Shown here piece by piece: positions 45,570 to 55,219 of a stretch of 64,000 nucleotides of DNA. The position numbers and the translations under genes were made by a program. Under the pieces are notes generated by a model. It ran no database searches, was not told where the DNA came from, and was given only the letters and a program-made list of their open reading frames with translations. Where the stretch lies: assembly GCA_900539455.1 (NCBI GenBank), contig UQCD01000001.1:186001-250000 (forward strand). The letters run 5' to 3'. The stretch comes from an uncultured Eubacteriales bacterium. Lineage in GTDB: Bacteria > Bacillota > Clostridia > Lachnospirales > Lachnospiraceae. Numbering within the stretch: position 1 is the first letter of the stretch; every line of letters begins with the position of its first letter.

Positions 45570-45971
45570 ATGGATTTTATAAAATGTGGTCTGCTGGGCT
45601 GGTGCATAGAGATAATATGGACAGGCTATCATTCCTACAAAAATAATGATAAAAAAATGATGGGAAATACATCTATTTTAATGTTTCCCATATATGGTAT
45701 GGCTGCAATTATCCACCCCTTATATAAATGTATAAAGAATATGAATATAATATTTAGGGGGATATTTTACACAATAGGTATTTTTATAATTGAATATACC
45801 TCTGGATATATGCTTAAGAAAAGAGGAAAATGTCCCTGGGATTATAGTGATTCAAAACATAATATAAGCGGGCTCATAAGAATTGACTATGCACCCGCTT
45901 GGTTTGTTGTTGGTCTATTTTTTGAAAAATTTCTTAATACCACTCATAGTAGAGGTCATGCTCACAAATAG
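45570..45971 (+). CDS. Small membrane protein of the PF06541 'putative ABC permease' family
   Basis: 133 residues with about four hydrophobic segments; shows the family features GWCIEIIWTGYHS and the CPWDYSD motif near 103 followed by GLIRIDYAPAWFVVGLFFE. Its true function is unknown; the ABC permease label comes from weak resemblance only. A GGAGG site at good spacing supports the ATG at 45570. Its 3' end overlaps the end of aroC on the other strand by 57 bases. Confidence 0.83.
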   Translation: MDFIKCGLLGWCIEIIWTGYHSYKNNDKKMMGNTSILMFPIYGMAAIIHPLYKCIKNMNIIFRGIFYTIGIFIIEYTSGYMLKKRGKCPWDYSDSKHNISGLIRIDYAPAWFVVGLFFEKFLNTTHSRGHAHK

Positions 45972-47018
45972 CATATCTACAATAGTAATTGCTGTCATTG
46001 CTTCAACTACAACTACTGCTCTTGGTACAATAACAGGATCATGTCTGCCCTTAATATTAATGTTAATATCCTGGTGATTTTTGTTTACTGTCATCTGTTC
46101 CTTAAATATAGACGGTGTTGGTTTAAAGGCTGCACGAAGAATTATCTTATCTCCGTCTGAGATACCCCCTAAAATACCACCTGCATTATTGGTTTTCTTT
46201 AATATAGCTCCTTTTTCAGCTGCATAAAAGGAATCATTATTTTGTGAGCCTGATTTCTTTGCTGCTTCAAAGCCTGCACCAATTTCAACGCCCTTTACAG
46301 CACCGATTGACATTACTGCCTTTGCCAAATTTGCATCCAGCTTTTCAAATACAGGTTCTCCAACGCCCTTTATCATACCGTCTACTACACACTCTACAAC
46401 ACCACCTACAGAGTCAGTTTCCTTCATTTTTTCATCAAGCAGCTCCTGTGCCTTTGCGGCACTTTCCATATCTGGCATAGCTACTGGATTTTCGTCCCTG
46501 CTGTTAATGTTGAATTTGTTGTAATCAATTTCCACATCACCAATAGACTTTGTATATGCAGTTACAGTTATTCCAAGCTGTGCCAGAAGCTTTGACGCAA
46601 TAGCTCCTGCAGCTACTCTTCCTATGGTTTCTCTTCCAGAGGATCGTCCACCGCCTCTGTAATCTCTAAATCCATATTTTTCATCAAAGGTATAGTCTGC
46701 ATGTCCAGGTCTATAGTAAGTAGCTATTTCCGAATAATCTCCAGAACGCTGTGTTTTATTAAACACCACCATTGAAATAGGTGTTCCTGTGGTTTTACCT
46801 TCAAAAATTCCAGATAAAATTGTAACTGCATCATCCTCACTTCGTGGTGTTGTATATTTAGATTGTCCCGGTTTTCTTCTATTTAAGAATACTTGTATAT
46901 CCTCTTCACTTAATTCCAAGCCTGCTGGACAACCATCTACTACAACTCCTATTCCTTTTCCATGAGATTCTCCCCAGGTAGTCACTTTAAAAATAGTACC
47001 AATACTTGAACCTGCCAT
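45915..47018 (-). CDS. aroC: Chorismate synthase
   Basis: Last step of the shikimate path, EPSP to chorismate, FMN-dependent. 367 residues with GESHGKGIGVVVDGCPAGL, the conserved FRDYRGGGRSSGRETIGRVA near 120, and RHDPVIVPRAVVVVEAM near the end. The last 19 codons overlap the plus-strand PF06541 gene. Upstream is glyA after a 173-base gap. Confidence 0.97.
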   Translation of the reverse strand: MAGSSIGTIFKVTTWGESHGKGIGVVVDGCPAGLELSEEDIQVFLNRRKPGQSKYTTPRSEDDAVTILSGIFEGKTTGTPISMVVFNKTQRSGDYSEIATYYRPGHADYTFDEKYGFRDYRGGGRSSGRETIGRVAAGAIASKLLAQLGITVTAYTKSIGDVEIDYNKFNINSRDENPVAMPDMESAAKAQELLDEKMKETDSVGGVVECVVDGMIKGVGEPVFEKLDANLAKAVMSIGAVKGVEIGAGFEAAKKSGSQNNDSFYAAEKGAILKKTNNAGGILGGISDGDKIILRAAFKPTPSIFKEQMTVNKNHQDININIKGRHDPVIVPRAVVVVEAMTAITIVDMLFVSMTSTMSGIKKFFKK

Positions 47019-47191
47019 TTATTTAAGTCCTTTCAAATATGTATTTATAAATTTAAGCTGTAAGCTTGTATTCGTATCTAATTATGAAACTGTCGCATTG
47101 AAACACTCTCAATGCGACAGTAAATACTTTCTAATAATATATATGGTCAAAGCACAGCTTTTCCACTTACATCATTATAATCAAAGCAATA

Positions 47192-48433
47192 TTAGTTATA
47201 TAATGGATATTTGTCTGTTAATGTCCTTACAAGCTCCATTGCCTTTTCCTTGTTTGCATCAACATCTTTTACAAGTAACGAAATCGCTTCTGCAATTATA
47301 TCCATATCTTCTATCTTCATACCTCTTGATGTTACAGCAGGTGTACCAAGTCTGATACCACTTGTAACAAATGGAGATGCTGGGTCCTTTGGTATAGCAT
47401 TCTTGTTGCAGGTAATATTTGCAGCATCTAAAAGCTTTTCACATTCCTTACCTGTAACATTCATATTTCTAAGGTCAACAAGCATTAAATGATTATCTGT
47501 TCCTTTAGATATTAAATTGAAGCCTCTGTCTGTAAGACCTGCAGCCAATGCTTTTGCATTGTCTTTTACATTTTGCATATATACCTTGAAGCTGTCATCT
47601 AAGGCTTCCTTTAAGCAGACTGCCTTACCAGCAATTACATGCATAAGAGGTCCGCCCTGAATACCAGGAAATACTGCTTTGTTAAAGTTGAATTTTTCAT
47701 TAGCCTCCTTGCTTGCTAAAATCATACCACCTCTTGGTCCTCTAAGAGTTTTATGTGTTGTTGTTGTAACAACATCAGCATATGGAATTGGGCTCATATG
47801 AAGTCCTGCAGCAACTAAGCCTGCAATGTGTGCCATATCTACCATTAAATATGCACCAACCTCATCAGCTATTTCTCTAAATTTCTTAAAATCAATTTCT
47901 CTAGGGTATGCAGAAGCACCTGCTACTATAAGCTTTGGCTTTGCTTCCTTTGCAATTCTTAATACTTCGTCATAGTCAATGAAGCCTTCTTCATTGACGC
48001 CATATGGAACAATATTGAAATACTTTCCTGAAATATTAACAGGACTACCATGTGTAAGATGTCCTCCGTCTGGCAAGCCCATACCCATAACAGTATCTCC
48101 AGGTGTGACCATTGCAAAGAATGCTGCTAAGTTTGCCTGTGCGCCAGAATGTGGCTGAACATTTACATATTCACAGCCGAATAATTTCTTAGCTCTTTCT
48201 ATTGCAAGATTTTCAACTATATCCACATATTCACAGCCGCCGTAATATCTCTTTCCAGGATATCCTTCTGCGTACTTGTTTGTAAGTGGACTGCCCATAG
48301 CTGCCATAACAGCCTTGCTAACAAAGTTTTCTGAAGCAATAAGCTCAATGTGGCTATTTTGTCTGTCAATTTCTTTTTTAATTGCCTCAGCTACTTCTGG
48401 GTCATAATTTTCTACTAGGTCTAATGAAAACAT
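47192..48433 (-). CDS. glyA: Serine hydroxymethyltransferase
   Basis: PLP enzyme converting serine and THF to glycine and methylene-THF. 413 residues from [20 protein letters not shown], with [15 protein letters not shown], the PLP lysine in [14 protein letters not shown] near 225 and [18 protein letters not shown]. The open frame runs 33 codons further up into the EAL gene, but GAGGAGAAATT precedes the ATG at 48433. It is 16 bases after the EAL gene. Confidence 0.97.
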   Translation of the reverse strand: MFSLDLVENYDPEVAEAIKKEIDRQNSHIELIASENFVSKAVMAAMGSPLTNKYAEGYPGKRYYGGCEYVDIVENLAIERAKKLFGCEYVNVQPHSGAQANLAAFFAMVTPGDTVMGMGLPDGGHLTHGSPVNISGKYFNIVPYGVNEEGFIDYDEVLRIAKEAKPKLIVAGASAYPREIDFKKFREIADEVGAYLMVDMAHIAGLVAAGLHMSPIPYADVVTTTTHKTLRGPRGGMILASKEANEKFNFNKAVFPGIQGGPLMHVIAGKAVCLKEALDDSFKVYMQNVKDNAKALAAGLTDRGFNLISKGTDNHLMLVDLRNMNVTGKECEKLLDAANITCNKNAIPKDPASPFVTSGIRLGTPAVTSRGMKIEDMDIIAEAISLLVKDVDANKEKAMELVRTLTDKYPLYN

Positions 48434-48449
48434 AATTTCTCCTCTTTTT

Positions 48450-49739
48450 TTATAAATATTTATTTTTAAATTCCGAAACTTTAATTGGTTTGTCATATAG
48501 GAAGCCTTGAACTTCATCGCAGCCACACTCAAACACTATCTGTTCCTCATTGGAATTTTCAATACCTTCACAAATAATGCCTAAATCAATATCCTTAAGC
48601 ATTTTTATGATACCCTTCATTACTTCTTTTCCTTTATCTGTATCAATGCTGCTTCTGATAAAGCCCTTATCAATCTTAACTGTATCTACTGGCAATAGAC
48701 TTATAATATTAAGGGATGAATATCCAGAACCAAAGTCATCAATGCTTACCTTGAAGCCGTAAGCTCTAAGCTCCTTAATTTTATCAACAATCATTTCCGT
48801 ATCATTTAAGAAAACTGACTCTGTAACCTCAAACTCAATAAGTCCAGCAGGTATATTATACTTTTCAAAGGATTTGATTATATAAGGAACTAAATCCTCT
48901 GAATAAAAATGTATCCTTGATAAGTTAATTGATATTGTAATATCCGAAATATGACTATTGTGCCATTTTTTAGCCAGACTCATAACATATTCCATAACAT
49001 ATCGGTCTAAATCAACGACCTTGCCCGTCTTTTCAAGAATCGGAATAAATTCATCAGGTCGAATCAACCTGCCTTCTTTGTCATATATTCGGCTAAGTGC
49101 CTCAGCACCTACCAGCTTATGTGTTTCAATATTAATCTTAGGCTGTAAAAGAATAAGGATATTGTTGTTTCTTATTCCGTCCTCCAGAGCAGTTATAACC
49201 TCTGCTATTCTTTCCTGCTTTTTTAATATTGAAACATCATATTCCATACAATTAATACGATAATTTCCCTTAGTTTCTTTTCTTGCCATATTCGCTTTGT
49301 CAACACAGGATGTAATATGTTCTTTGCTATCAGTAATCTTATATATTCCAGAATTAATATGTATCGGTACTAATGGGTACATTCCCTGAGTAGCTTTAAC
49401 AATCTCGTTGTTAAATCTTGAAACCTTGTCTTTTATGGAACAATCTCTTTCGTGTGTTTCATACAAGCCCACTAAGTGATCCGAATATATTCTGGTAGCA
49501 ACTATACAGTCATCATTACCGATACAGCATTTTTTTATAATAGCATTTAATAATCTATCACCATTAGCAAAGCCGTAATTATCATTTAGCAACTTGAAAT
49601 TTGCAACATCAAAAGCAACAATGTGCATCTTTTTTGAATTATTGGCTCGATATTCATCAGCAACTCTGCAAAATCCATCAAAATATGGCAGATTAGTTAT
49701 CCTATCCCTTTGTATTCCTTTTAACAAATCTTCTCTCAA
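48450..49739 (-). CDS. Cyclic-di-GMP phosphodiesterase: degenerate GGDEF plus EAL
   Basis: 429 residues without membrane segments. The N-terminal half has the GGDEF fold ([29 protein letters not shown]) but its active-site loop reads RIYSDHL where RxGGDEF is expected, so no cyclase activity. The C-terminal EAL domain looks active: [40 protein letters not shown] and CEGIEN. It would hydrolyse c-di-GMP to pGpG, perhaps tuned by GTP at the dead domain (known for this class; inference here). It lies between serS and glyA with short gaps. Confidence 0.92.
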   Translation of the reverse strand: MREDLLKGIQRDRITNLPYFDGFCRVADEYRANNSKKMHIVAFDVANFKLLNDNYGFANGDRLLNAIIKKCCIGNDDCIVATRIYSDHLVGLYETHERDCSIKDKVSRFNNEIVKATQGMYPLVPIHINSGIYKITDSKEHITSCVDKANMARKETKGNYRINCMEYDVSILKKQERIAEVITALEDGIRNNNILILLQPKINIETHKLVGAEALSRIYDKEGRLIRPDEFIPILEKTGKVVDLDRYVMEYVMSLAKKWHNSHISDITISINLSRIHFYSEDLVPYIIKSFEKYNIPAGLIEFEVTESVFLNDTEMIVDKIKELRAYGFKVSIDDFGSGYSSLNIISLLPVDTVKIDKGFIRSSIDTDKGKEVMKGIIKMLKDIDLGIICEGIENSNEEQIVFECGCDEVQGFLYDKPIKVSEFKNKYL

Positions 49740-49822
49740 TGCATTTCACCTCTCTTTCCTTGTACCTTGCTTATCCTCTTATACGAATCCCATAATTTTA
49801 AAATTAAATGCTTGTACCTTTA

Positions 49823-51103
49823 TTATTTTCTTATTTCTGTCATACCACCCATATATGGTCTGAGTGCTTCAGGTATTCTAACACTTCCATCCGCCTGAAG
49901 ATTGTTTTCCAAGAACGCAATAAGCATACGAGGTGGTGCAACAACTGTGTTATTTAAGGTATGAGCAAAATATTTTCCGTTTTCACCATTTACTCTTATC
50001 TTTAATCTTCTAGCCTGAGCATCGCCAAGATTTGAACAGCTTCCTACTTCAAAGTATTTCTTCTGTCTTGGTGACCAGGCTTCTACATCTATAGATTTAA
50101 CCTTTAAGTCTGCTAAATCTCCTGAACAACATTCCAATGTTCTAACAGGAATATCAAGAGTTCTAAATAAGTCAACCGTATTCTGCCACAATTTGTCAAA
50201 CCACATCTTGCTATCCTCTGGCTTACATACAACTATCATTTCCTGCTTTTCAAACTGGTGTATTCTGTATACGCCTCTTTCTTCAATACCATGTGCACCT
50301 TTTTCTTTTCTAAAACAAGGTGAATAGCTTGTAAGTGTATATGGAAGCTTTTCCTCCGGAATAATTGTATCAATAAACTTTCCTATCATTGAATGTTCAC
50401 TTGTACCGATAAGGTATAAATCCTCACCTTCAATCTTATACATCATTGCATCCATTTCTGCAAAGCTCATAACACCTGTAACAACATCGCTTCTAATCAT
50501 AAAAGGTGGTACACAATAAGTAAAACCTCTGTTAATCATAAAATCTCTGGCATAAGATATAACTGCTGAATGAATTCTTGCAATATCACCCATAAGATAA
50601 TAAAATCCGTTTCCAGCTACCTTTCTGGCACTATCCAAGTCAAGGCCATTAAAGCTTTCCATTATTTCTGAATGATATGGAATTTCAAAATCAGGAACTA
50701 CCGGCTCACCAAATTTTTCAATTTCCACATTTTCGCTATCGTCTTTTCCGATTGGTACACTTGGATCAATAATATTTGGAATAGTCATCATTATTTTCTT
50801 AATCTTTTCTTCCAATTCGGTTTCTGTTGCTTCTAACTGTGCAAGCTTTTCAGAATTTTCTGTTACCTGCTTTTTAACAGCCTCTGCTTCTTCTTTTTTG
50901 CCCTGTGCCATTAATGCACCAATCTGCTTTGATATTTTATTTCTATCAGCTCTAAGAGCATCTGCTTCCTGTTTTGTTTCTCTGCTTTTTGTATCAAGCT
51001 CAATAACCTCATCAACTAATGGAAGCTTGCTATCCTGAAACTTATTCTTAATATTCTGCTTTACAATATCTGGATTTTCTCTAACAAATTTTATATCTAA
51101 CAT
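49823..51103 (-). CDS. serS: Seryl-tRNA synthetase
   Basis: Charges tRNA-Ser and tRNA-Sec. 426 residues: an N-terminal antiparallel coiled coil (about 28-105) and the class II core with motif 2 EERGVYRIHQFEKQEM and motif 3 PPRMLIAFLENN. Closely preceded by its own promoter; the leader is about 30 bases, too short for a T-box. glyA downstream ties to the same amino acid. Confidence 0.98.
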   Translation of the reverse strand: MLDIKFVRENPDIVKQNIKNKFQDSKLPLVDEVIELDTKSRETKQEADALRADRNKISKQIGALMAQGKKEEAEAVKKQVTENSEKLAQLEATETELEEKIKKIMMTIPNIIDPSVPIGKDDSENVEIEKFGEPVVPDFEIPYHSEIMESFNGLDLDSARKVAGNGFYYLMGDIARIHSAVISYARDFMINRGFTYCVPPFMIRSDVVTGVMSFAEMDAMMYKIEGEDLYLIGTSEHSMIGKFIDTIIPEEKLPYTLTSYSPCFRKEKGAHGIEERGVYRIHQFEKQEMIVVCKPEDSKMWFDKLWQNTVDLFRTLDIPVRTLECCSGDLADLKVKSIDVEAWSPRQKKYFEVGSCSNLGDAQARRLKIRVNGENGKYFAHTLNNTVVAPPRMLIAFLENNLQADGSVRIPEALRPYMGGMTEIRK

Positions 51104-51139
51104 AATATCCTCCTAGTATAAATACCGATAATTACTGTA

Positions 51140-51168
51140 ATTATAGTTGATTTTCCTAACTATTACAA
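51140..51168 (-). promoter_or_regulatory. serS promoter
   Basis: Minus strand TTGTAA (51163-51168), 17-base spacer, perfect TATAAT (51140-51145). Start near 51133. Confidence 0.75.
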
Positions 51169-51187
51169 GCCTTTTAAGTAAATATAT

Positions 51188-52060
51188 CTATTTACTTTCC
51201 TCAATATGAACTGACAGCTGATTAAATGGTATTTCTATTCCAGCCTGATCAAATGCCTTTTTAAACGCCTCGTTTAAGTTAAAATAAACTGTCCAGTAAT
51301 CTGCATTTAATGCCCATACTCTAACTCCGACCGTTACCTGTGATGCTGCTAATTCTTTGATAAATACAAATATTTCTTCCTGTTTTAATACCAGCTTTTC
51401 GTTGTCAATGGTTTCAAGAATAACCTTTTTCGCCTGGTCAATATCACTTGTATAGCTAATTCCCAGTTCAAAATCAACTCTACGCTTTTCATTGGCTGAC
51501 GCATTAACAATATATGTATTTGCCAGACTGCCATTAGGAATAACTAATTTTTTATTATCAACTGTATTTAAATATGTGTAAAATAAATCAATTTTATTAA
51601 CTGTTCCCTCGTTTCCACAAGAGCCGTCATGTATATAATCTCCTACTTTAAAAGGCTTTAAGGCCAGTATCAACACGCCACCTGCAAGATTTGACAAACT
51701 GCCCTGTATTGCAAGACCTAAAGCAAGACCTGCTGAACTTATAACTGCTACAATAGAGGTAGTTTCAATTCCTACCTGTCCGCATATAATTACAATCAAT
51801 ATAATATACATGGTAGCCTTAAAAAATGAATTTAAAAACTTAGCCACACTTATTTCTACATTTGCCCTTTTCATAAATTTGTCAGCAAATTTAAGCAAAT
51901 ATTTTATAACTATTTTGCCAACAAACAAAATAGCTAACGCTACAAGTACATTAATGGCAAATTGTAAAACTTTAGGTAAAAATCCATTTATAGCTTCAAT
52001 TAATTTGTTTGCCTCTTTGATTACCTCATCTGCTTCAACAGCACTATCTAACAGTATCAT
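51188..52060 (-). CDS. Small-conductance mechanosensitive channel (MscS family)
   Basis: Pressure valve releasing solutes in osmotic downshock. 290 residues: an N-terminal amphipathic region, three membrane segments, with the pore helix in AGLALGLAIQGSLSNLAGG near 120 and the beta domain starting at FKVGDYI. Ends with VHIEESK. It lies between glgB and serS. Confidence 0.93.
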   Translation of the reverse strand: MILLDSAVEADEVIKEANKLIEAINGFLPKVLQFAINVLVALAILFVGKIVIKYLLKFADKFMKRANVEISVAKFLNSFFKATMYIILIVIICGQVGIETTSIVAVISSAGLALGLAIQGSLSNLAGGVLILALKPFKVGDYIHDGSCGNEGTVNKIDLFYTYLNTVDNKKLVIPNGSLANTYIVNASANEKRRVDFELGISYTSDIDQAKKVILETIDNEKLVLKQEEIFVFIKELAASQVTVGVRVWALNADYWTVYFNLNEAFKKAFDQAGIEIPFNQLSVHIEESK

Positions 52061-52115
52061 ATTTTTTCCTTTCTTATTTTACCTATTTCTTCTTTTTTAA
52101 CTTGTTTTTGTTTAT

Positions 52116-52149
52116 AAAAGAGAGTCCCTCTATAAAGAAACTCTCTTTT
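52116..52149 (-). terminator. Terminator after glgB
   Basis: Ten-base arms AAAAGAGAGT (52116-52125) and ACTCTCTTTT (52140-52149), 14-base loop; T run on either side. About 105 bases after the glgB stop. Confidence 0.75.
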
Positions 52150-52253
52150 ACTTAATCATCTTTGAAGTCTTAGGGCTTCCCTTCCCATTATACACTATTA
52201 TTTAGTTTTAACCTTTTACAATTATTTACTTTTATTTACTTTAACCTTTATTT

Positions 52254-54866
52254 TTACTTCTTAGTTGTTTTTGCTGCACTACTTTTAGCTGTAGAAAGCT
52301 TTGTTGTTGATTTCTTTTCTTCAGCAGGCTTTGTTGCTGTTGTCTTTGCAGTAGTTGTTATTTTTACCTCTGCTGGCTTTGTTTCTGTGGCTGTCTTAGC
52401 TGGCTTTGTTTCTGTAGCTGTCTTAGCTGCCTTAGTAGTAGTCTTTGTAGCTCTCTTCTTAGGTGCTGATTTTTCCACTACCTTTTCTATTGCCTTAGTT
52501 TCTTTTTTATCTCTGCTAATTGCCTCTTTTGCTATTTTCTTTTCAAGCTCTGTAGCAATTTTTGATTTTGTAGCTCTTGTAGTTTTAGTAGCTGTCTTTT
52601 CTGTAGACTTTGTAGCTGTCTTTTTCTTTGCGACAGGCTTCTTTTCTTCTACATATTCATATTTAAACATAACTACTGAAAGTGCAGGAAGTGCAATAGT
52701 AATAGAGTTTTCTCTGCCGTCATATGGCTCCTTCTTTGAAGTCTTTACACGACTATTTGTAAGACCCTTGCCACCAAACTTAACATCATCACTATTTAAA
52801 ATTTCCTTGTATTTTCCGTATTTTGGTACACCTACCTTAAATTCTTCAAATGGTACTGTATCAAAATTACATACAACAAAAATTATATCATTTTCATCTT
52901 CGCCCCGACGCATAAAGGAAATTGTACTGTTTGAAGGCGAAACACAATTAATCCAGTTAAAGCCTTCTAATTCCTGATCTTTAGCATATAATGCCGGCTC
53001 ATTTTTATATAATTTGTTAAGCTCCTTAACATATAAATTCAATTTTGCATTTGGCTCACTTTCAAGCTCAGACCAAGAGAGTGACTTTTTCTCGTCCCAT
53101 TCATTTCTTTGTCCAAAATCTTGTCCCATAAATAAAAGCTTTTTGCCCGGATGGGTCATCATATATCCATAAGCTGCCCTAAGATTTGAAAACTTGTCCT
53201 CGTCACTTGCACCAGCCATTTTTGTAAGCATAGAGCCCTTTCCATGTGTAACCTCATCATGAGAAAATACAGTAATAAAATTTTCACTATACTGATAAAT
53301 CATACTAAAGGTAAGCTGGTTGTATACATTCTTTCTGAATAATGTATCTGTTGACATATATGAAAGGAAATCATTCATCAGACCCATATTCCACTTGAAG
53401 TCAAAGCCTAAGCCGTCCTCATTAACATCACCTGTCATCATAGGCCACGCTGTAGAGTCCTCTGCAATAAGCAATGCACCCTTCATCCTAAGCTTAAACT
53501 GAGAATTCAAATGCTTGAAAAATTCAACAGCCTCTAGATTTTCATTTCCACCATATATGTTTGGTATCCATTCTCCGTCTTTTCTGCCGTAATCTCTATA
53601 AAGCATTGATGCAACTGCGTCCATTCTAAGACCGTCTACATGATATTCATCTACCCAGAACATTGCATTAGCAATCAGGAAGTTGCTGACCTCTGGTCTG
53701 CCATAATTGAATATAAGTGTGCCCCAGTCAGGATGTACGCCAAGAAGTGGATTTTCATGCTCGTAAAGGCAAGTTCCATCAAACCTTGCAAGTCCATGCT
53801 CGTCCATTGGAAAATGTGCTGGTACCCAGTCTAAAATAACACCTATGCCCTCTTTGTGCATATAATCCACAAAATATTTAAAATCCTGTGGTGTTCCGTA
53901 TCTGCTGGTAACAGCATAATAACCAGTTACCTGATAGCCCCATGACTCATCCAGTGGATGCTCCATAATTGGCATCAGCTCTATATGGGTATATCCCATT
54001 TCTTTTACATACTTAGCCACCATAGCTGCCAGCTCACGATAATTGTAGAAGCTTTCTCCTTCTTCAACCTGCTCTAACTCTGGCTTTTTCCAAGAGCCTA
54101 AATGTAATTCATAAATTGAAAGTGGCTCTTTAACAGGAATTTTCTTTGCTCTTTTTTCAATCCAGCTGCTATCACTCCATTTGAAATCATTAATATTAAA
54201 GGTAACTGATGCTGTATCAGGTCTAAGCTCTGAATAAAAACCATATGGGTCAGACTTTAATACTAACTCCTGATTTTTCTTTCTAATTTCAAATTTGTAT
54301 AAGGAATTATCAGCAATTTCTGGAATAAATATTGAAAACACACCTGTATCCTCTATTTTTTCCATCATATGCTTTCTGCCGTCCCATTGATTAAAGTCAC
54401 CTACTACACTTACTCGGTCGGCAAATGGCGCCCATACTGCAAAGGTATATCCTGCCACATCCTTTATAGTAGTTTTGTGAGCTCCAAGATATTTATAAAC
54501 ATCATAGCATATACCTGCATTAAACTTCTTTAAAACAACATCTGGGATATTTGTTTCAAACTGATATGGGTCATAATACTCATATGTATCTCCATTTTCA
54601 TATTCTACAAAAAATTTGTAAATGCCCTTAAAGCTCTTTGGCAATAAAGCTGCGTAATAGCCTTCCTCATCCATAAGCTCCATTGGATAAGTTTTCTTAA
54701 CTCCAGTAACTTTTATAGCTACGCTTTTTGCATCAGGAATAAAAGCTCCAACCAGCTTTCCCTCTTTTACTGATTTTATTCCTAATACTGACTTAGGATT
54801 ACTAATATCAGAATATACAATTCCCTCTATATTTCTCCAATTCATTAAATCATATAATTTGCTCAT
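52254..54866 (-). CDS. glgB: 1,4-alpha-glucan branching enzyme with basic C-terminal tail
   Basis: Makes alpha-1,6 branches in glycogen. 870 residues from the ATG at 54866 (GGAGAATGAT site; the frame extends ten codons further). Domains: N-terminal CBM48-like modules (about 10-220), the GH13 barrel with the nucleophile in GLRMDAVASMLY, the acid in LLIAEDSTAWP and the third Asp in FSHDEVTHGKGS, then the beta C-domain to about 739. The last 131 residues are made up of Lys, Thr, Ala and Glu with KKTATK-like units, unlike any branching enzyme domain. No other glg gene is here. Confidence 0.95.
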   Translation of the reverse strand: MSKLYDLMNWRNIEGIVYSDISNPKSVLGIKSVKEGKLVGAFIPDAKSVAIKVTGVKKTYPMELMDEEGYYAALLPKSFKGIYKFFVEYENGDTYEYYDPYQFETNIPDVVLKKFNAGICYDVYKYLGAHKTTIKDVAGYTFAVWAPFADRVSVVGDFNQWDGRKHMMEKIEDTGVFSIFIPEIADNSLYKFEIRKKNQELVLKSDPYGFYSELRPDTASVTFNINDFKWSDSSWIEKRAKKIPVKEPLSIYELHLGSWKKPELEQVEEGESFYNYRELAAMVAKYVKEMGYTHIELMPIMEHPLDESWGYQVTGYYAVTSRYGTPQDFKYFVDYMHKEGIGVILDWVPAHFPMDEHGLARFDGTCLYEHENPLLGVHPDWGTLIFNYGRPEVSNFLIANAMFWVDEYHVDGLRMDAVASMLYRDYGRKDGEWIPNIYGGNENLEAVEFFKHLNSQFKLRMKGALLIAEDSTAWPMMTGDVNEDGLGFDFKWNMGLMNDFLSYMSTDTLFRKNVYNQLTFSMIYQYSENFITVFSHDEVTHGKGSMLTKMAGASDEDKFSNLRAAYGYMMTHPGKKLLFMGQDFGQRNEWDEKKSLSWSELESEPNAKLNLYVKELNKLYKNEPALYAKDQELEGFNWINCVSPSNSTISFMRRGEDENDIIFVVCNFDTVPFEEFKVGVPKYGKYKEILNSDDVKFGGKGLTNSRVKTSKKEPYDGRENSITIALPALSVVMFKYEYVEEKKPVAKKKTATKSTEKTATKTTRATKSKIATELEKKIAKEAISRDKKETKAIEKVVEKSAPKKRATKTTTKAAKTATETKPAKTATETKPAEVKITTTAKTTATKPAEEKKSTTKLSTAKSSAAKTTKK
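52377..52430 (-). repeat. Tandem 27-base repeat in the glgB tail
   Basis: Two adjacent 27-base units (52377-52403 and 52404-52430) that differ at two positions, coding two copies of a nine-residue AKTATETKP unit. It shows the tail growing by in-frame duplication. Confidence 0.85.
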
Positions 54867-55219
54867 ATCATTCTCCTTTCCATTATCCCAAATCAAAAGA
54901 TTTCCTTACAAAAAACTACTTTTAATATATCATATTCAGCCTTATTTTTCCATCTTTACTTTAATATTTCCTGCTTTTATTTATAAATTTTAAATAAGCA
55001 ATAGAACTTTCACTGCCTCTATGCTAGTATAAGAGCGTTAATTAATATTTTTTAACTGTTTGTATATTACAAAGGAGCTTTATATAGATACCTTCAGCAC
55101 AAAACCAAGCATTGGTATTTTGTAGTATTTATGCCACTTATACTAATTTGCCAGCTTATTTTAAAAAAATCGGCATACAAATCTGAATTTTACTTTCAAA
55201 TTTGTATGCCGTCTTTATA
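54867..55219. other. Intergenic region between glgB and aspS
   Basis: 353 bases, AT-rich, no coding signal on either strand. It holds the aspS terminator. A weak glgB -10 (TATATT, near 54927) lacks a good -35 box. Confidence 0.6.
55171..55211 (-). terminator. Terminator after aspS
   Basis: Perfect 12-base arms CGGCATACAAAT (55171-55182) and ATTTGTATGCCG (55200-55211), then seven T on the minus strand. It closes the apt-aspS operon nine bases after the stop. Confidence 0.9.

Noticed and set aside
48434..48532. N-terminal extension of glyA
   Set aside because: The upstream codons lie in the EAL gene and a GAGGAG site precedes the internal ATG that matches the family start.
52387..52977. A 196-codon plus-strand open frame opposite the glgB tail
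   Set aside because: A by-product of the repetitive Lys/Thr/Ala codons; hydrophobic low-complexity translation, no start signals.
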